NCBI RefSeq assembly: GCF_001429245.1 | Contig: NZ_LMJE01000007.1 | Coordinates: 1,147,559-1,211,558 of the forward strand | DNA length: 64,000 nucleotides | Reading direction: 5' to 3' | Source: Rhizobium sp. Root274 | Lineage (GTDB): Bacteria; Pseudomonadota; Alphaproteobacteria; Rhizobiales; Rhizobiaceae | Shown here: piece by piece, positions 28,779 to 37,667 of the stretch | Position numbering within the stretch: the first letter of the stretch is position 1 | How the letters are laid out: each line of letters opens with the position of its first letter | Program-made: the position numbers and the translations under genes | The notes under the pieces: model-generated | What the model was told of the DNA's origin: nothing | The model's input: the letters and a program-made list of their open reading frames with translations, nothing else | The model's database searches: none

Positions 28779-29900
28779 ATGGACATCGATACGAAAGCCG
28801 CCCGCGACACCGCTTCTAAGCCTATTGCGCAGCAGCCCGGCAATTTCCCGGTCCTGCTGGACAATGGAACCGAACACCCGAAGACCAATATTCCCTTCGC
28901 AGCCATCATCGACGGGCGTCATTTCAGCGGCCAGAGCATCTCTCTCGTCTCCGCCACGGTCTCCGGTCTTGCCGGCCCCGAGCTTGAAGGCAAGGAACGC
29001 ATCGCTGTCCTCCGCTTCGATTTCGACGGCTATACCGTCTCTCTGCAGGTTGATGTCCGCATCAATCGCACCCACGCGGAAACCGGTGAACTTCGACTGG
29101 ATTTCCTTGAGCCGACCGGCGAGCATCTTCCGACGCTGCGCTATCTACTCAATAGCTACATCGCAGGTGATATCACCTCGCTCGACGGCATCATCAGCCT
29201 GCGCGAACGAGCAGCAGTTGCAGGCGGTAAGAAGCAGACAGGTCCGGTCACCTTCGGCAACTTCATCGGCCGCACGGTCAAGGTGGTGGCGACGGTTGCG
29301 CTCAGCCTGACGCTCGCCGTCGTTGCCGCCAAGCTGGTATACGAGCGCGTTTTCTCTAAGGAAGTGCAGCAGCTGGCTGTCCTCTCCACCGGAGGCCAGG
29401 CCCTTCGAGCCGTAGCGAGCGGCCAGATCTCTTATCTCAACCTCGGCGCCAAGCGCGGCGAAGTGCTCTACACGCTGCAGTCCATCTCCGGTACCACGCT
29501 CAGCATCAACATGCCCTGCGACTGCAAGGTCCTGCCGATGAATGCCGGTGAAGGCTCGACGGTCATGGCCGGCGATACCATCGTCGAAATCATCGACCGG
29601 GCAACCGCTCCGGTGGTTCAGGCCGTCGTGACCTCAGAGCAGGCAAAACAGCTCGTCGCCGGCGACATCGCCGAACTCAGCCTTGCTGACGGACAGGTTG
29701 CCTTCGGCACGCTCGCCCGTGACGCTCAGGCACTGAAGCCGGTGGGCAATCAGGGTGAAGTTCGAGCCCTGATCGCACCCCAGGCCGATCTCGGCGAAGC
29801 GGCAATCGGTGCGCCAGTCTCCGTCCGCATCATCAACAGGCACATCTTCTCCGTCAGGCAGAAGGTCGCTCAGTGGTTCGACACAAAGTCGACAAGCTGA
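28779..29900 (+). CDS. alg44: Alg44-like co-polymerase with degenerate PilZ domain
   Basis: This 373-residue protein has an N-terminal PilZ-like domain (about 25-130), one transmembrane helix (about 164-186) and a periplasmic HlyD/adaptor domain with the Alg44-specific PCDCKV (246-251). In Pseudomonas the PilZ domain binds c-di-GMP and switches on Alg8. Here the RxxxR motif position reads TxxxK (residues 31-35, before NIP), and the D/NxSxxG position reads SLVSATVSG (55-63). Ligand-binding residues are therefore missing by eye alignment. It probably still partners Alg8, but c-di-GMP control looks lost. Confidence 0.88.
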   Translation: MDIDTKAARDTASKPIAQQPGNFPVLLDNGTEHPKTNIPFAAIIDGRHFSGQSISLVSATVSGLAGPELEGKERIAVLRFDFDGYTVSLQVDVRINRTHAETGELRLDFLEPTGEHLPTLRYLLNSYIAGDITSLDGIISLRERAAVAGGKKQTGPVTFGNFIGRTVKVVATVALSLTLAVVAAKLVYERVFSKEVQQLAVLSTGGQALRAVASGQISYLNLGAKRGEVLYTLQSISGTTLSINMPCDCKVLPMNAGEGSTVMAGDTIVEIIDRATAPVVQAVVTSEQAKQLVAGDIAELSLADGQVAFGTLARDAQALKPVGNQGEVRALIAPQADLGEAAIGAPVSVRIINRHIFSVRQKVAQWFDTKSTS

Positions 29901-29956
29901 TCGGCCCGTCGAGGCAGACTATCCGCAATCACTCCAACGAGTTTTCAGGAGCAGCC

Positions 29957-31369
29957 ATGCAAGACGTTCATCCACTCATTCTCTGCGGCGGCATCGGCAC
30001 GAGGTTATGGCCACTCTCGCGGACGGAGCACCCCAAGCAGTTCCAGCGCATCGATGGCAACTCGGAAACGACGTTTTTCCACGCCACCGTCGAGCGCCAC
30101 CGCGCCCCCGGCTTCGCCGATCCGATCGTTGCTGTCAGCAGCGCCCATGTCGCGACCGTCCTGCAGCAGCTGGATGATCTCAAATGCTCGGCGCGGGTCA
30201 TTGCCGAGCCGATCTCCCGCAACACCGGCCCCGCCGTTCTTGCGGCAGCGCTGACGCTCGCCAAGACCGATCCGGCCTCGCTGATCTGCGTCATCCCCTC
30301 TGACCACATCGTCAAGGGCGACCTGCCAGCGAACGTGCTTGCCGCTCGCAAGGCGGCCGAACAGGGTCACATCGTGCTCTTCGGCGTTCCGCCGGAATAT
30401 CCGGAAACCGGTTACGGCTACATTGTTGATGGCGGAGAACTGGAAACGCTGACCTGCGCCCGCAAGGTGTCGAGCTTCATCGAGAAACCGCCGGTCGAAG
30501 TAGCAACCGCGCTCATCGACGCGGGTGGTGCCTATTGGGCCTCCGGCATCAGCCTGTTCCGCGCCGATGTGCTCATCGAGGAATTCAAGCGCCTCGATCC
30601 GACCACCTACGACGCGGTCAAGTCCTCGCTCGAACTCGCCCGCCAGTCGGAATACGCCATTTATCTGAATGCCGAGGCGCTGATGCCGGCAGCCAACCTG
30701 CCGACCGAATCCATCGTCTTCGAACATTCACCGCGGACCGTGATCGCGCCACTGCTCGTCGCCTGGAGCGATGTCGGCGCATGGAACGCCCTGCACCACA
30801 TCGCCGAAAAGGATGACGAGGGCAACGTGCTCAGCGGCGACGTGATCAGCATCGACACCCGCAATTCCTATGTCCGCGCCTCCGGCAAGCTGGTCGCGGT
30901 CGTGGGGATGGACGACGTGGTCGTTGTCGATACCGATGACGCGCTCCTGATCACCACCCGTGACAAGGCTCAGCAGGTCAAGCAGATCGTCAAGAAGCTC
31001 GAAACGATCAAGCGCCGCGAACTCGCGCAGCACATGCGCAACCAGATGTCCTGGGGCGAAGTTCGCCGCGTCCAGAGCGGCCCCGGCTACGAGTTGCGGA
31101 TGATGACGCTGCGTCCCGGCACCATGCTGCCCATGACTGAGAACCTTGTGGCGCACCGCATGGTGACGGTCACCGCCGGCTCGGGTCTGCTGAAGACCGG
31201 CGCCGTGACCCGGCCCCTGCGTGTCGGAGATAACTTTGAAGTCGCAGTCGGCCACAACGCCGTCATCTATTGCGGCCCGGAGGTCGAAATGCAGCTGGTC
31301 GAAGTGGTCTGCGAGGTCGCCGAGGAAACCGCCGACGCTCCCTTGACCCTGCAACTCGTCCATAGCTGA
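29957..31369 (+). CDS. algA: Mannose-1-phosphate guanylyltransferase, isomerase domain degenerate
   Basis: This 470-residue type II PMI-GMP protein has an intact pyrophosphorylase domain: GGIGTRLWPLSRTEHPKQF (11-29) and FIEKP (174-178). It should make GDP-mannose from mannose-1-phosphate and GTP. The C-terminal cupin, which in AlgA isomerises fructose-6-phosphate with a metal bound by QMHHHRAEHW, reads PMTENLVAHR (392-401), so most metal ligands are gone. It therefore looks monofunctional, and mannose-6-phosphate would have to come from another isomerase. The ATG follows CAGGAG by four bases. Confidence 0.88.
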   Translation: MQDVHPLILCGGIGTRLWPLSRTEHPKQFQRIDGNSETTFFHATVERHRAPGFADPIVAVSSAHVATVLQQLDDLKCSARVIAEPISRNTGPAVLAAALTLAKTDPASLICVIPSDHIVKGDLPANVLAARKAAEQGHIVLFGVPPEYPETGYGYIVDGGELETLTCARKVSSFIEKPPVEVATALIDAGGAYWASGISLFRADVLIEEFKRLDPTTYDAVKSSLELARQSEYAIYLNAEALMPAANLPTESIVFEHSPRTVIAPLLVAWSDVGAWNALHHIAEKDDEGNVLSGDVISIDTRNSYVRASGKLVAVVGMDDVVVVDTDDALLITTRDKAQQVKQIVKKLETIKRRELAQHMRNQMSWGEVRRVQSGPGYELRMMTLRPGTMLPMTENLVAHRMVTVTAGSGLLKTGAVTRPLRVGDNFEVAVGHNAVIYCGPEVEMQLVEVVCEVAEETADAPLTLQLVHS

Positions 31370-31378
31370 GGAAAACCG

Positions 31379-32899
31379 ATGCGAAAGGGCCTTCCCATTC
31401 TCCTGGCGCTCATGATGGCGTCGACCGCTGTCGGCGCCCGCGCCGAAAGCATCGGGCATGCGGATCTCGCGCGTCTCAACGAGACGGTGGGCGCGATCGG
31501 TCGTCGTCTGGCCGATACGGATGCCCGCAAGTCAGATGCCAGCGCGCTTCTGACCGGTCGTCTGGCCGGCATCGGTGCCAAGGGTCAATGGCAGGTTCCG
31601 ACCTTCGACACCCTTGCGGGAAAGCCGACGCTGCACACGATACCGGTCGATTTCATGCTGGCGCAACTGCGCCTGCAGACCGGCGGCAAGTTTGCTCCGA
31701 ACGCCCATAAGGCGATTGCCAACGGGGCAGCACCCGCGCTCTTCATTCGCGGCGGAGTCATGTCGCTCGACGAGCTGGCGAAGCTAGCGGCCACACAGCA
31801 TCCGGGCGCAATCGAACAGCGAGGTCAATCCTTTATCGCCCATTGGCCGATCGTCATCTGGTCCGATGCCGGTCTCGTCCTGAGCGCAGGTCAGCAGCTG
31901 GAACTCTCCACCGGCGAAGGCGCTTTCGTGCTGAATTCCGGGCTCTTCACCATCGACCGGGCAAGCCTCAGCTCGACCCCAGAGAAAAACGCCATCCTGC
32001 CGGAATTCCGACCGTTCCTCGCAACCGCCATGACCGGAGCCGTGCAGGCCCGCGAAGCGCGCTTCTCCAATCTCGGCTATGGCGAGACCGGCGTGACAAG
32101 CGGTCTTTCGATTGTCGGAGCGGCACTCTACCCTGCGAAGATGCGCTCGAGCTTCAGCGACAGCAGCTTCGTCGGGCTAAATGCCGTAAGCCTGGAAAAT
32201 GCCCGCGACATCGCCATCGTCGGCAATCGTTTCCAGAAAATGGTGGGGCCGGCCATCGCCATGAGCGGTGTCACGAACAGCCAGATCCTCGGCAATGTGA
32301 TGATGGGCACCCGAATGGCGCAGGCCATCGACGTGCAGAACCGCACCTCTGACATCGAGATCACCGGCAATGTGGTTCTCAACAATCGCGGCAGCGGCAT
32401 CTTTATTGCCAATGACGCGCGGGATGTGACCATTGAGGCGAACCTTCTCTCCGGTAACGGTCGCGGCGGCGTCTCCGTGGTGCGCAGCGCCTGCATCGAC
32501 ATCTCCGACAATGTCATTGTTTCCAATGCTCAGGTTGGCATCAAGATCCGGGCAAGCGATGCGCTCAGCCTCTCCGGCAACGACCTGATCGCCAATGCCG
32601 GCGCCGGCATCTCGGTCCTCGACCAGCAGAAAGGCGCCCTGATATCCGTCGCCGACAACGCCTTTTCGGCCAACAAATCCGGCCTCTACGGCGGCGCCGC
32701 CAGCGAAGTGGCGCTGAATGCCAATGATTTCGCCGGCCAGTCACCCATCCTGCTCGACGGCGAATTCGCCGCTTACGTGCCGGAACTTCTCCGCATGTCC
32801 TCCTCGCCCGAGGGTGCGCCACAAGCTTTCACCATCCACCCCAACGCAAAGTCGACGACCGGGCAGACGTCCCGGCCTGACTGCAAGACTGGGAGCTAG
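31379..32899 (+). CDS. algG: AlgG-like periplasmic beta-helix protein, epimerase motif absent
   Basis: This 506-residue protein has a Sec signal peptide (cleavage near ARA|ES, residue 22). A right-handed parallel beta-helix of repeated G-N and I-x-x-N turns runs about 200-450, as in mannuronan C5-epimerase AlgG. Pseudomonas AlgG converts mannuronate to guluronate through a DPHD motif. No DPH triplet occurs anywhere in this protein, and the helix turn where it would fall reads KMVGPAIAMSGVT. Catalysis is thus doubtful. The second function of AlgG, protecting polymer in the periplasm, could remain. Confidence 0.85.
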   Translation: MRKGLPILLALMMASTAVGARAESIGHADLARLNETVGAIGRRLADTDARKSDASALLTGRLAGIGAKGQWQVPTFDTLAGKPTLHTIPVDFMLAQLRLQTGGKFAPNAHKAIANGAAPALFIRGGVMSLDELAKLAATQHPGAIEQRGQSFIAHWPIVIWSDAGLVLSAGQQLELSTGEGAFVLNSGLFTIDRASLSSTPEKNAILPEFRPFLATAMTGAVQAREARFSNLGYGETGVTSGLSIVGAALYPAKMRSSFSDSSFVGLNAVSLENARDIAIVGNRFQKMVGPAIAMSGVTNSQILGNVMMGTRMAQAIDVQNRTSDIEITGNVVLNNRGSGIFIANDARDVTIEANLLSGNGRGGVSVVRSACIDISDNVIVSNAQVGIKIRASDALSLSGNDLIANAGAGISVLDQQKGALISVADNAFSANKSGLYGGAASEVALNANDFAGQSPILLDGEFAAYVPELLRMSSSPEGAPQAFTIHPNAKSTTGQTSRPDCKTGS

Positions 32900-32902
32900 T
32901 TC

Positions 32903-34351
32903 ATGGTCTTCTCCTCCGAGACTTTCCTCTTCCTCTTTCTGCCCCTGTTCCTGTCGGCCTATTATCTGACGCCGGAACGCCTGCGGTCATGGACGATCCT
33001 CATCGGCTCCTACATCTTCTATTGCTGGTGGCGCGCCGATTTCCTGCTCCTCTTCATCGCCGTCACCGCCTGGGCCTATGGCTGTGGCCTGCTGATACAC
33101 CGATGGGAAGGGCAGGCCCGCGCCAAGACGACACTCGTCGTCGGCGTCATCGGCTGCCTGATTGTGCTCGGCATCTTCAAGTACCTGAACTTCTTCATGG
33201 ACAGCTTCGCTGCTCTGATCGGCACCACGCCGGAAAAGCTCGGCTACCATTGGCAGCTCATCCTGCCGATCGGCGTATCCTTCTACGTCTTTCATGCCAT
33301 CGGTTACATCGTCGACGTCTACCGCAAGGATACCCCGGCAACACGCAGCTTCGTCGATTTCGCCGCCTTCATGGCCCTCTTCCCGCACATGATTGCCGGC
33401 CCCGTCCTGCGTTTCCGTGACTTGACTGACCAGTTCATCAAGCGCGAGCATTCGCTGCCGATCTTCACCTCCGGCCTCTACATCTTCACCATCGGCCTCG
33501 CCAAGAAAGTGCTGATCGCCGACACCGTCGCTCCGATCGCCGACCAGGCCTTCTCGATGGCCAACCCGACGGCGGTTGAATCCTGGCTCGGCGCCATCGC
33601 TTACATGCTGCAGCTCTATTTCGACTTCTCTGGCTATTCCGACATGGCAATCGGCCTCGCGCTGATGATGGGCTTCCGCTTCAAGCAGAATTTCAACACG
33701 CCCTATCTCAGCCTGTCGATCACCGAGTTCTGGCAGCGTTGGCACATTAGCCTCTCCACCTGGCTGCGCGACTACCTCTACATCCCGCTTGGTGGGAACC
33801 GCAAAGGCTCGGCACGCACCTACGTCAACCTCTTCCTGGTCATGCTGCTCGGTGGCCTGTGGCACGGCGCCGCCTGGACCTATGTCATCTGGGGTGCATG
33901 GCACGGTGGCTGGCTCGCGATCGAACGCTACACCGGCTGGGCCAAGAAGGCACCGCCGCGCATGATCTCCCTGCCCTTCACTCTCCTGCTGGTGCTGATC
34001 GGCTGGGTGATGTTCCGGGCAGCAAGCGTCGAGGGAGCGTTCACGGTCTATGGCGGCATGCTTGGTCTGAACGGGATCGCGCCCGGCATCGAATTCCTGG
34101 CCAACGTCACCCGCGAGAACATCCTCTTCCTGGTCCTGGCGATCATCGCGGTCTGCGGCGAGCCCTACTTCAAGAAGCTGACCGATGCCGAGATCTCGGC
34201 GGAAGCCCATGGCTTCGAGGTCACCGGCAACGGCGTGGCGGTTGCCCGCCCCTCGCTCGCCTACCCGATCGCCATGAGCCTCTTGCTCGTGGTCACCGTC
34301 GCCCGGCTCTCCGAGCAATCGGTCTCGCCCTTCCTCTACTTCCAATTCTGA
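32903..34351 (+). CDS. algI: MBOAT O-acetyltransferase for polysaccharide
   Basis: This 482-residue multi-pass membrane protein of the MBOAT family moves acetyl groups across the inner membrane for polymer acetylation. It has RWHISLSTWLRDYLYIPLG (279-297) and the catalytic His321 in GGLWHGAAW, one residue from His322 of Pseudomonas AlgI as I recall it. Motifs look fully conserved. It starts four bases after the algG stop and is followed by algJ after a 13-base gap. With AlgJ, AlgX and AlgF it forms a complete acetylation set. Confidence 0.93.
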   Translation: MVFSSETFLFLFLPLFLSAYYLTPERLRSWTILIGSYIFYCWWRADFLLLFIAVTAWAYGCGLLIHRWEGQARAKTTLVVGVIGCLIVLGIFKYLNFFMDSFAALIGTTPEKLGYHWQLILPIGVSFYVFHAIGYIVDVYRKDTPATRSFVDFAAFMALFPHMIAGPVLRFRDLTDQFIKREHSLPIFTSGLYIFTIGLAKKVLIADTVAPIADQAFSMANPTAVESWLGAIAYMLQLYFDFSGYSDMAIGLALMMGFRFKQNFNTPYLSLSITEFWQRWHISLSTWLRDYLYIPLGGNRKGSARTYVNLFLVMLLGGLWHGAAWTYVIWGAWHGGWLAIERYTGWAKKAPPRMISLPFTLLLVLIGWVMFRAASVEGAFTVYGGMLGLNGIAPGIEFLANVTRENILFLVLAIIAVCGEPYFKKLTDAEISAEAHGFEVTGNGVAVARPSLAYPIAMSLLLVVTVARLSEQSVSPFLYFQF

Positions 34352-34364
34352 CGGGAGATTGAAC

Positions 34365-35507
34365 ATGGCCAACCTTCGCCAGCATACCGCAAGCCTGCTG
34401 CTACCGACCGTCTTCTTCGGTTATGCGATCTATGCCAACTCGACCATGCTCTTTGCCCCGCCGACAGACGCCAAGGGCGGCAAGATCAACGACCTGTCGC
34501 TCTCCTATGTCATTGACGGCGAGGCGACCCGGGATCTGGACGCGCTCTACAAGAGCGAACTGCCGCACCGCGATCCCGCCGTCGGCGTGATCGGCAATGC
34601 CCGCTATGCGTTGCTCAATTCCGGCCGCAAGGGCGTTATCGTCGGCGACGAGGGCTGGTTCTTTACCGGCGAAGAGTTCAAGCGGGTCAAACCGGCAGAT
34701 ATCGACAGCGCCGTCGCGAAGATCGACGAAGTCAGGGCAAAGCTGGCAGAAGCCGGCGTCCAGTTGGTCATGGTCCCCCTGCCGGCAAAGTCCGACGTTT
34801 ACGCCGAGCACCTGCCGGACGTCATGCGTTCCGACGCGATGCAAGTCGCATACTCGGACTTCTCAACTGCCTTGAAGGCAAAGGGTATGACTGTTGTCGA
34901 TACTCGCGAAGCCATGCTCGCCGCCAAGCCGTTCGGCGAACTCTTCCTGAAGTCTGACACGCACTGGACACCCACCGGTGCCAAGATCACGGCAGAGGCC
35001 GTCCAGTCGACGATTCAGAAATCCGGAATCTCGCTGCCCTCCGCAACGGTTACGGAAAGCTGGGAGGCGCCGGTCGACATCTGGGGCGACTTGACCACCT
35101 ACATCACCTCGCCGGCCTATGCGCCACGTGTTGGCCTCAAGCAGGAGAACATCCCGATCTACCGCACTGCGGTGAACGCTGATGCGGCAGGCACGGATCT
35201 TTTCGGCGACGAGACGAAGGTCCCGGTCATGCTGGTCGGCACCAGCTACAGCGCCAATGAGAACTGGTCGTTCGTTGATTTCCTGCGCCAGTCGTTGACG
35301 GCAGACGTCGTCAACGTCGCGAAAGAGGGTCTTGGTCCTGGCGTGCCGATGATGGATCTCCTGGAAGGCACAGCGCTGGAGGATACGCAGCCGAGCGTCG
35401 TCGTCTGGGAGTTCCCCATTCGCTATCTCGGCACCTCGACGCTCTGGGAGCGCAAGAGCCAGAGTGGCGGCGGCCATCACGGCGGCGTGGGAGACAGCAA
35501 TGTCTGA
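34365..35507 (+). CDS. algJ: Periplasmic acetyltransferase AlgJ-like (SGNH fold)
   Basis: This 380-residue protein is anchored by an uncleaved or signal-like hydrophobic segment at 11-30. The SGNH-hydrolase-like domain carries the acid-base pair D198-x-H200 in SDTHW and the nucleophile serine region GTSYS (292-296). That is the triad of the AlgJ/AlgX acetyl-relay enzymes. A His/Gly-rich tail (GGGHHGG) ends the protein. ATG 34365 with GGGAG upstream is preferred to the TTG six bases earlier. Its stop overlaps the next gene start by eight bases. Confidence 0.9.
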   Translation: MANLRQHTASLLLPTVFFGYAIYANSTMLFAPPTDAKGGKINDLSLSYVIDGEATRDLDALYKSELPHRDPAVGVIGNARYALLNSGRKGVIVGDEGWFFTGEEFKRVKPADIDSAVAKIDEVRAKLAEAGVQLVMVPLPAKSDVYAEHLPDVMRSDAMQVAYSDFSTALKAKGMTVVDTREAMLAAKPFGELFLKSDTHWTPTGAKITAEAVQSTIQKSGISLPSATVTESWEAPVDIWGDLTTYITSPAYAPRVGLKQENIPIYRTAVNADAAGTDLFGDETKVPVMLVGTSYSANENWSFVDFLRQSLTADVVNVAKEGLGPGVPMMDLLEGTALEDTQPSVVVWEFPIRYLGTSTLWERKSQSGGGHHGGVGDSNV

Positions 35508-36285
35508 TCGCACCCAGAAACGCTCGCTCCGCAGCACCTTGCTCCTGGCCGTGTTTGGCGGGCTGCTCGTCGCAGCCGCTCCGGCAGAAGCCGTCACACC
35601 TTTGTTTCCGACGAAGAAGATTGAAAAGGTGAAGCCGGTCAGGAAAAAGACCATGGGGCCTGCCTCGCATCTGCCGCTCGCGCTGCAGGCGACGCGCAAG
35701 AACCTGCTCGCCGGAAAGCGCGTGACCTACCGCCAGCTTCAGGCGCTGGCCGATGCCGGGGATGGCGTCGGTGCCTTCAAGCTGGCGGAACGGATCCAGC
35801 AGCAAGGCGACCCGAAGCTGGCCACCGATGCGCTGCACTACTACTCGCTCGCTGCCTTTGACGGCCGTGGCTACGCAGTGCGCCACATGCTGAACATCCT
35901 TGCCGACGACCAGGTGCAATTGTCACCATCGCATCTGGCAAGCGCCGAGGCCGCACTTCGAAACCAGGCGAAGAAGGGCAACGAGATCGCGGTCGATGGT
36001 CTCATCAAGCTTTACAGCCAGGGCCGCCCCTTTGGCGAGAAGCGTGGCGAACTGGAAGCCCTGCTCGCCTCCGGCGCCGGCAAGAAGAACGGCGACACCG
36101 CCTTTCGCATGGCTGTGATGCTGCTGTCCCAACCCAGCCGCACACCCGAACAGACCGAGCAGGCCGCCCGCTATCTCGGCATCGCCCGCCACAAGGGCAG
36201 CGTCGGAATGAAGGCAGCAGCGAGCAATCTGCTTGCGCAACTGACTGAGCCGGCCACCGGCACCAACGCGGAGGTTCAACAATGA
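35500..36285 (+). CDS. Small Sel1-repeat periplasmic protein of the alginate-type operon
   Basis: This 261-residue protein has a probable Sec signal peptide (hydrophobic core 13-27, cleavage near AEA|VTP) and no lipobox cysteine. The rest is helical with Sel1/TPR-like repeats (ADAGDGVGAFKLAERI, ALHYYSLAAFDGRGYAV). It lies between algJ and algX, overlapping both, so it is a core operon member. Pseudomonas AlgK is also a Sel1-type protein but is larger (about 475 residues) and a lipoprotein. This could be a divergent or split counterpart acting as a scaffold; the assignment to AlgK is not secure. Confidence 0.78.
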   Translation: MSDRTQKRSLRSTLLLAVFGGLLVAAAPAEAVTPLFPTKKIEKVKPVRKKTMGPASHLPLALQATRKNLLAGKRVTYRQLQALADAGDGVGAFKLAERIQQQGDPKLATDALHYYSLAAFDGRGYAVRHMLNILADDQVQLSPSHLASAEAALRNQAKKGNEIAVDGLIKLYSQGRPFGEKRGELEALLASGAGKKNGDTAFRMAVMLLSQPSRTPEQTEQAARYLGIARHKGSVGMKAAASNLLAQLTEPATGTNAEVQQ

Positions 36286-37667
36286 CCAGAACACGCAAAA
36301 ACGCCTATCTCTTCGGCACGGCCCTGTCCGTGCTGAGCCTCGGCATGACGATGGATGCTTTCGCAGCCGGCCCCGAAACAACGGGCAAGGATGCTGGGAA
36401 GGTCGAATCCGGTTACGGCTGCAGCGGGCTGGAAGATGTCTCGGAACTGCAGATGATCGAGGGCAAGGACGGGATGTTCTTCCGTATCCTCGCCGACATG
36501 CGCTTGCAGCACGCCTTCACCGACCAGACGGTGGACCATCTGGCAGCCATGGCAAAGGCGCTGGAAAAGAGCGGTACGACGCTGATCTATGTGCCCCTCC
36601 CGACCAAGTCGCAGGTTCTGCCGGAACTGGTTCCGGCCCGCGCCTCGCTCTACGGTTTCGACGCCAACATTGCTGCCGAAATCTACGACGACGTCGTGCG
36701 CCGCCTTGAGGCCAAGGGCGTCGCATCCGTGGATATCGCAACGCCGATGCGACAGAACAACAAGAACGAGTTCGGCGAGTACGCCTTCTTCCAGGCCGAC
36801 TTTCACTGGACGGCCCATGGCGCCGGCATCGCGGCCAAGGCGATAGCGGACAAGATGAAGGCGCTGCCGGCGTATGAAGGTGTCAAGCCGGTGGGCTTCA
36901 CCATGCAGGAGATTAAGCCAGAGCCTGAATTTTCCAGCATGCGCGAACTGCTGCAAAAGCATTGCATATCAAATGTCCCGACGGTCACGGCCCACGCTTA
37001 TGAAGCGGTGCGCGAAGAAGCGAGCGCCGATGCCGGCTCCATGGATATCTTCGGCGGCGGCGACGAGGCCACCATTGCCCTGATCGGCACCAGTTACTCC
37101 GACAAGCCGATCAGTAACTTTGCCGGCTATCTCGAACACTGGACCGGCGTCCCGGTCGACAATTATTCGATTTCTGGCGGTAACCAGTTCGGCTCGATCC
37201 TCTCCTACATCACCTCACGGGAATTCCAGGAGCAGCGCCCGCGCTTCATGATCTGGGAGAACCCGATCTACAACAACCTTGGTCAGTATGGAGCGGCTCC
37301 CTGGGCAGAGATCGTCGCAGCATCGCTCGGCGACTGCGGCACCAGCGTCAATGTCAAAACGGTCGACGAGAAAACCGTCGCCGGCGACCTTTCTTCGCTG
37401 AAACTTGGTGCTGACGATGTGCTGCTCGCCGATATCGGCAGCGATGTCAGCCGAAACGTCACCTTCACCTTCACCAGCGCGGACGGCACCGTCCGCACGC
37501 GCTCCATGGAACGCGGCGATCGCTTGCGGGCGACCGGTCGCTACTTCCTCTCACTTGGCGGAATTCCGGCTGATGCATTCGGCAAGGTTTCCGTCTCCTT
37601 CGACGCCCCGGTCGGCGATACGACCGCCCTTTCGGTCTGCAAGACCAAAACAGGAGAACAATCATGA
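36282..37667 (+). CDS. algX: Alginate-type O-acetyltransferase AlgX-like
   Basis: This 461-residue secreted protein has a signal peptide ending near AFA|AGP. The SGNH-like catalytic domain has D173-x-H175 in QADFHW and the serine motif GTSYS (269-273), numbers nearly equal to Pseudomonas AlgX (174, 176, 269 as I recall). A C-terminal carbohydrate-binding beta module runs about 345-455. Paired cysteines at 47 and 228 may form a disulfide. AlgX transfers acetyl directly onto mannuronate. The start overlaps the Sel1 gene stop as ATGA. Confidence 0.92.
   Translation: MTRTRKNAYLFGTALSVLSLGMTMDAFAAGPETTGKDAGKVESGYGCSGLEDVSELQMIEGKDGMFFRILADMRLQHAFTDQTVDHLAAMAKALEKSGTTLIYVPLPTKSQVLPELVPARASLYGFDANIAAEIYDDVVRRLEAKGVASVDIATPMRQNNKNEFGEYAFFQADFHWTAHGAGIAAKAIADKMKALPAYEGVKPVGFTMQEIKPEPEFSSMRELLQKHCISNVPTVTAHAYEAVREEASADAGSMDIFGGGDEATIALIGTSYSDKPISNFAGYLEHWTGVPVDNYSISGGNQFGSILSYITSREFQEQRPRFMIWENPIYNNLGQYGAAPWAEIVAASLGDCGTSVNVKTVDEKTVAGDLSSLKLGADDVLLADIGSDVSRNVTFTFTSADGTVRTRSMERGDRLRATGRYFLSLGGIPADAFGKVSVSFDAPVGDTTALSVCKTKTGEQS

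Noticed and set aside
27252..29126. Long minus-strand open frame across alg8 and alg44
   Set aside because: Composition is typical of an antisense shadow frame. Both plus-strand proteins are recognised and have ribosome sites.
35500..36285. Naming the small Sel1 protein AlgK
   Set aside because: It is about half the length of AlgK and lacks the lipoprotein cysteine; shared Sel1 repeats alone are not enough.
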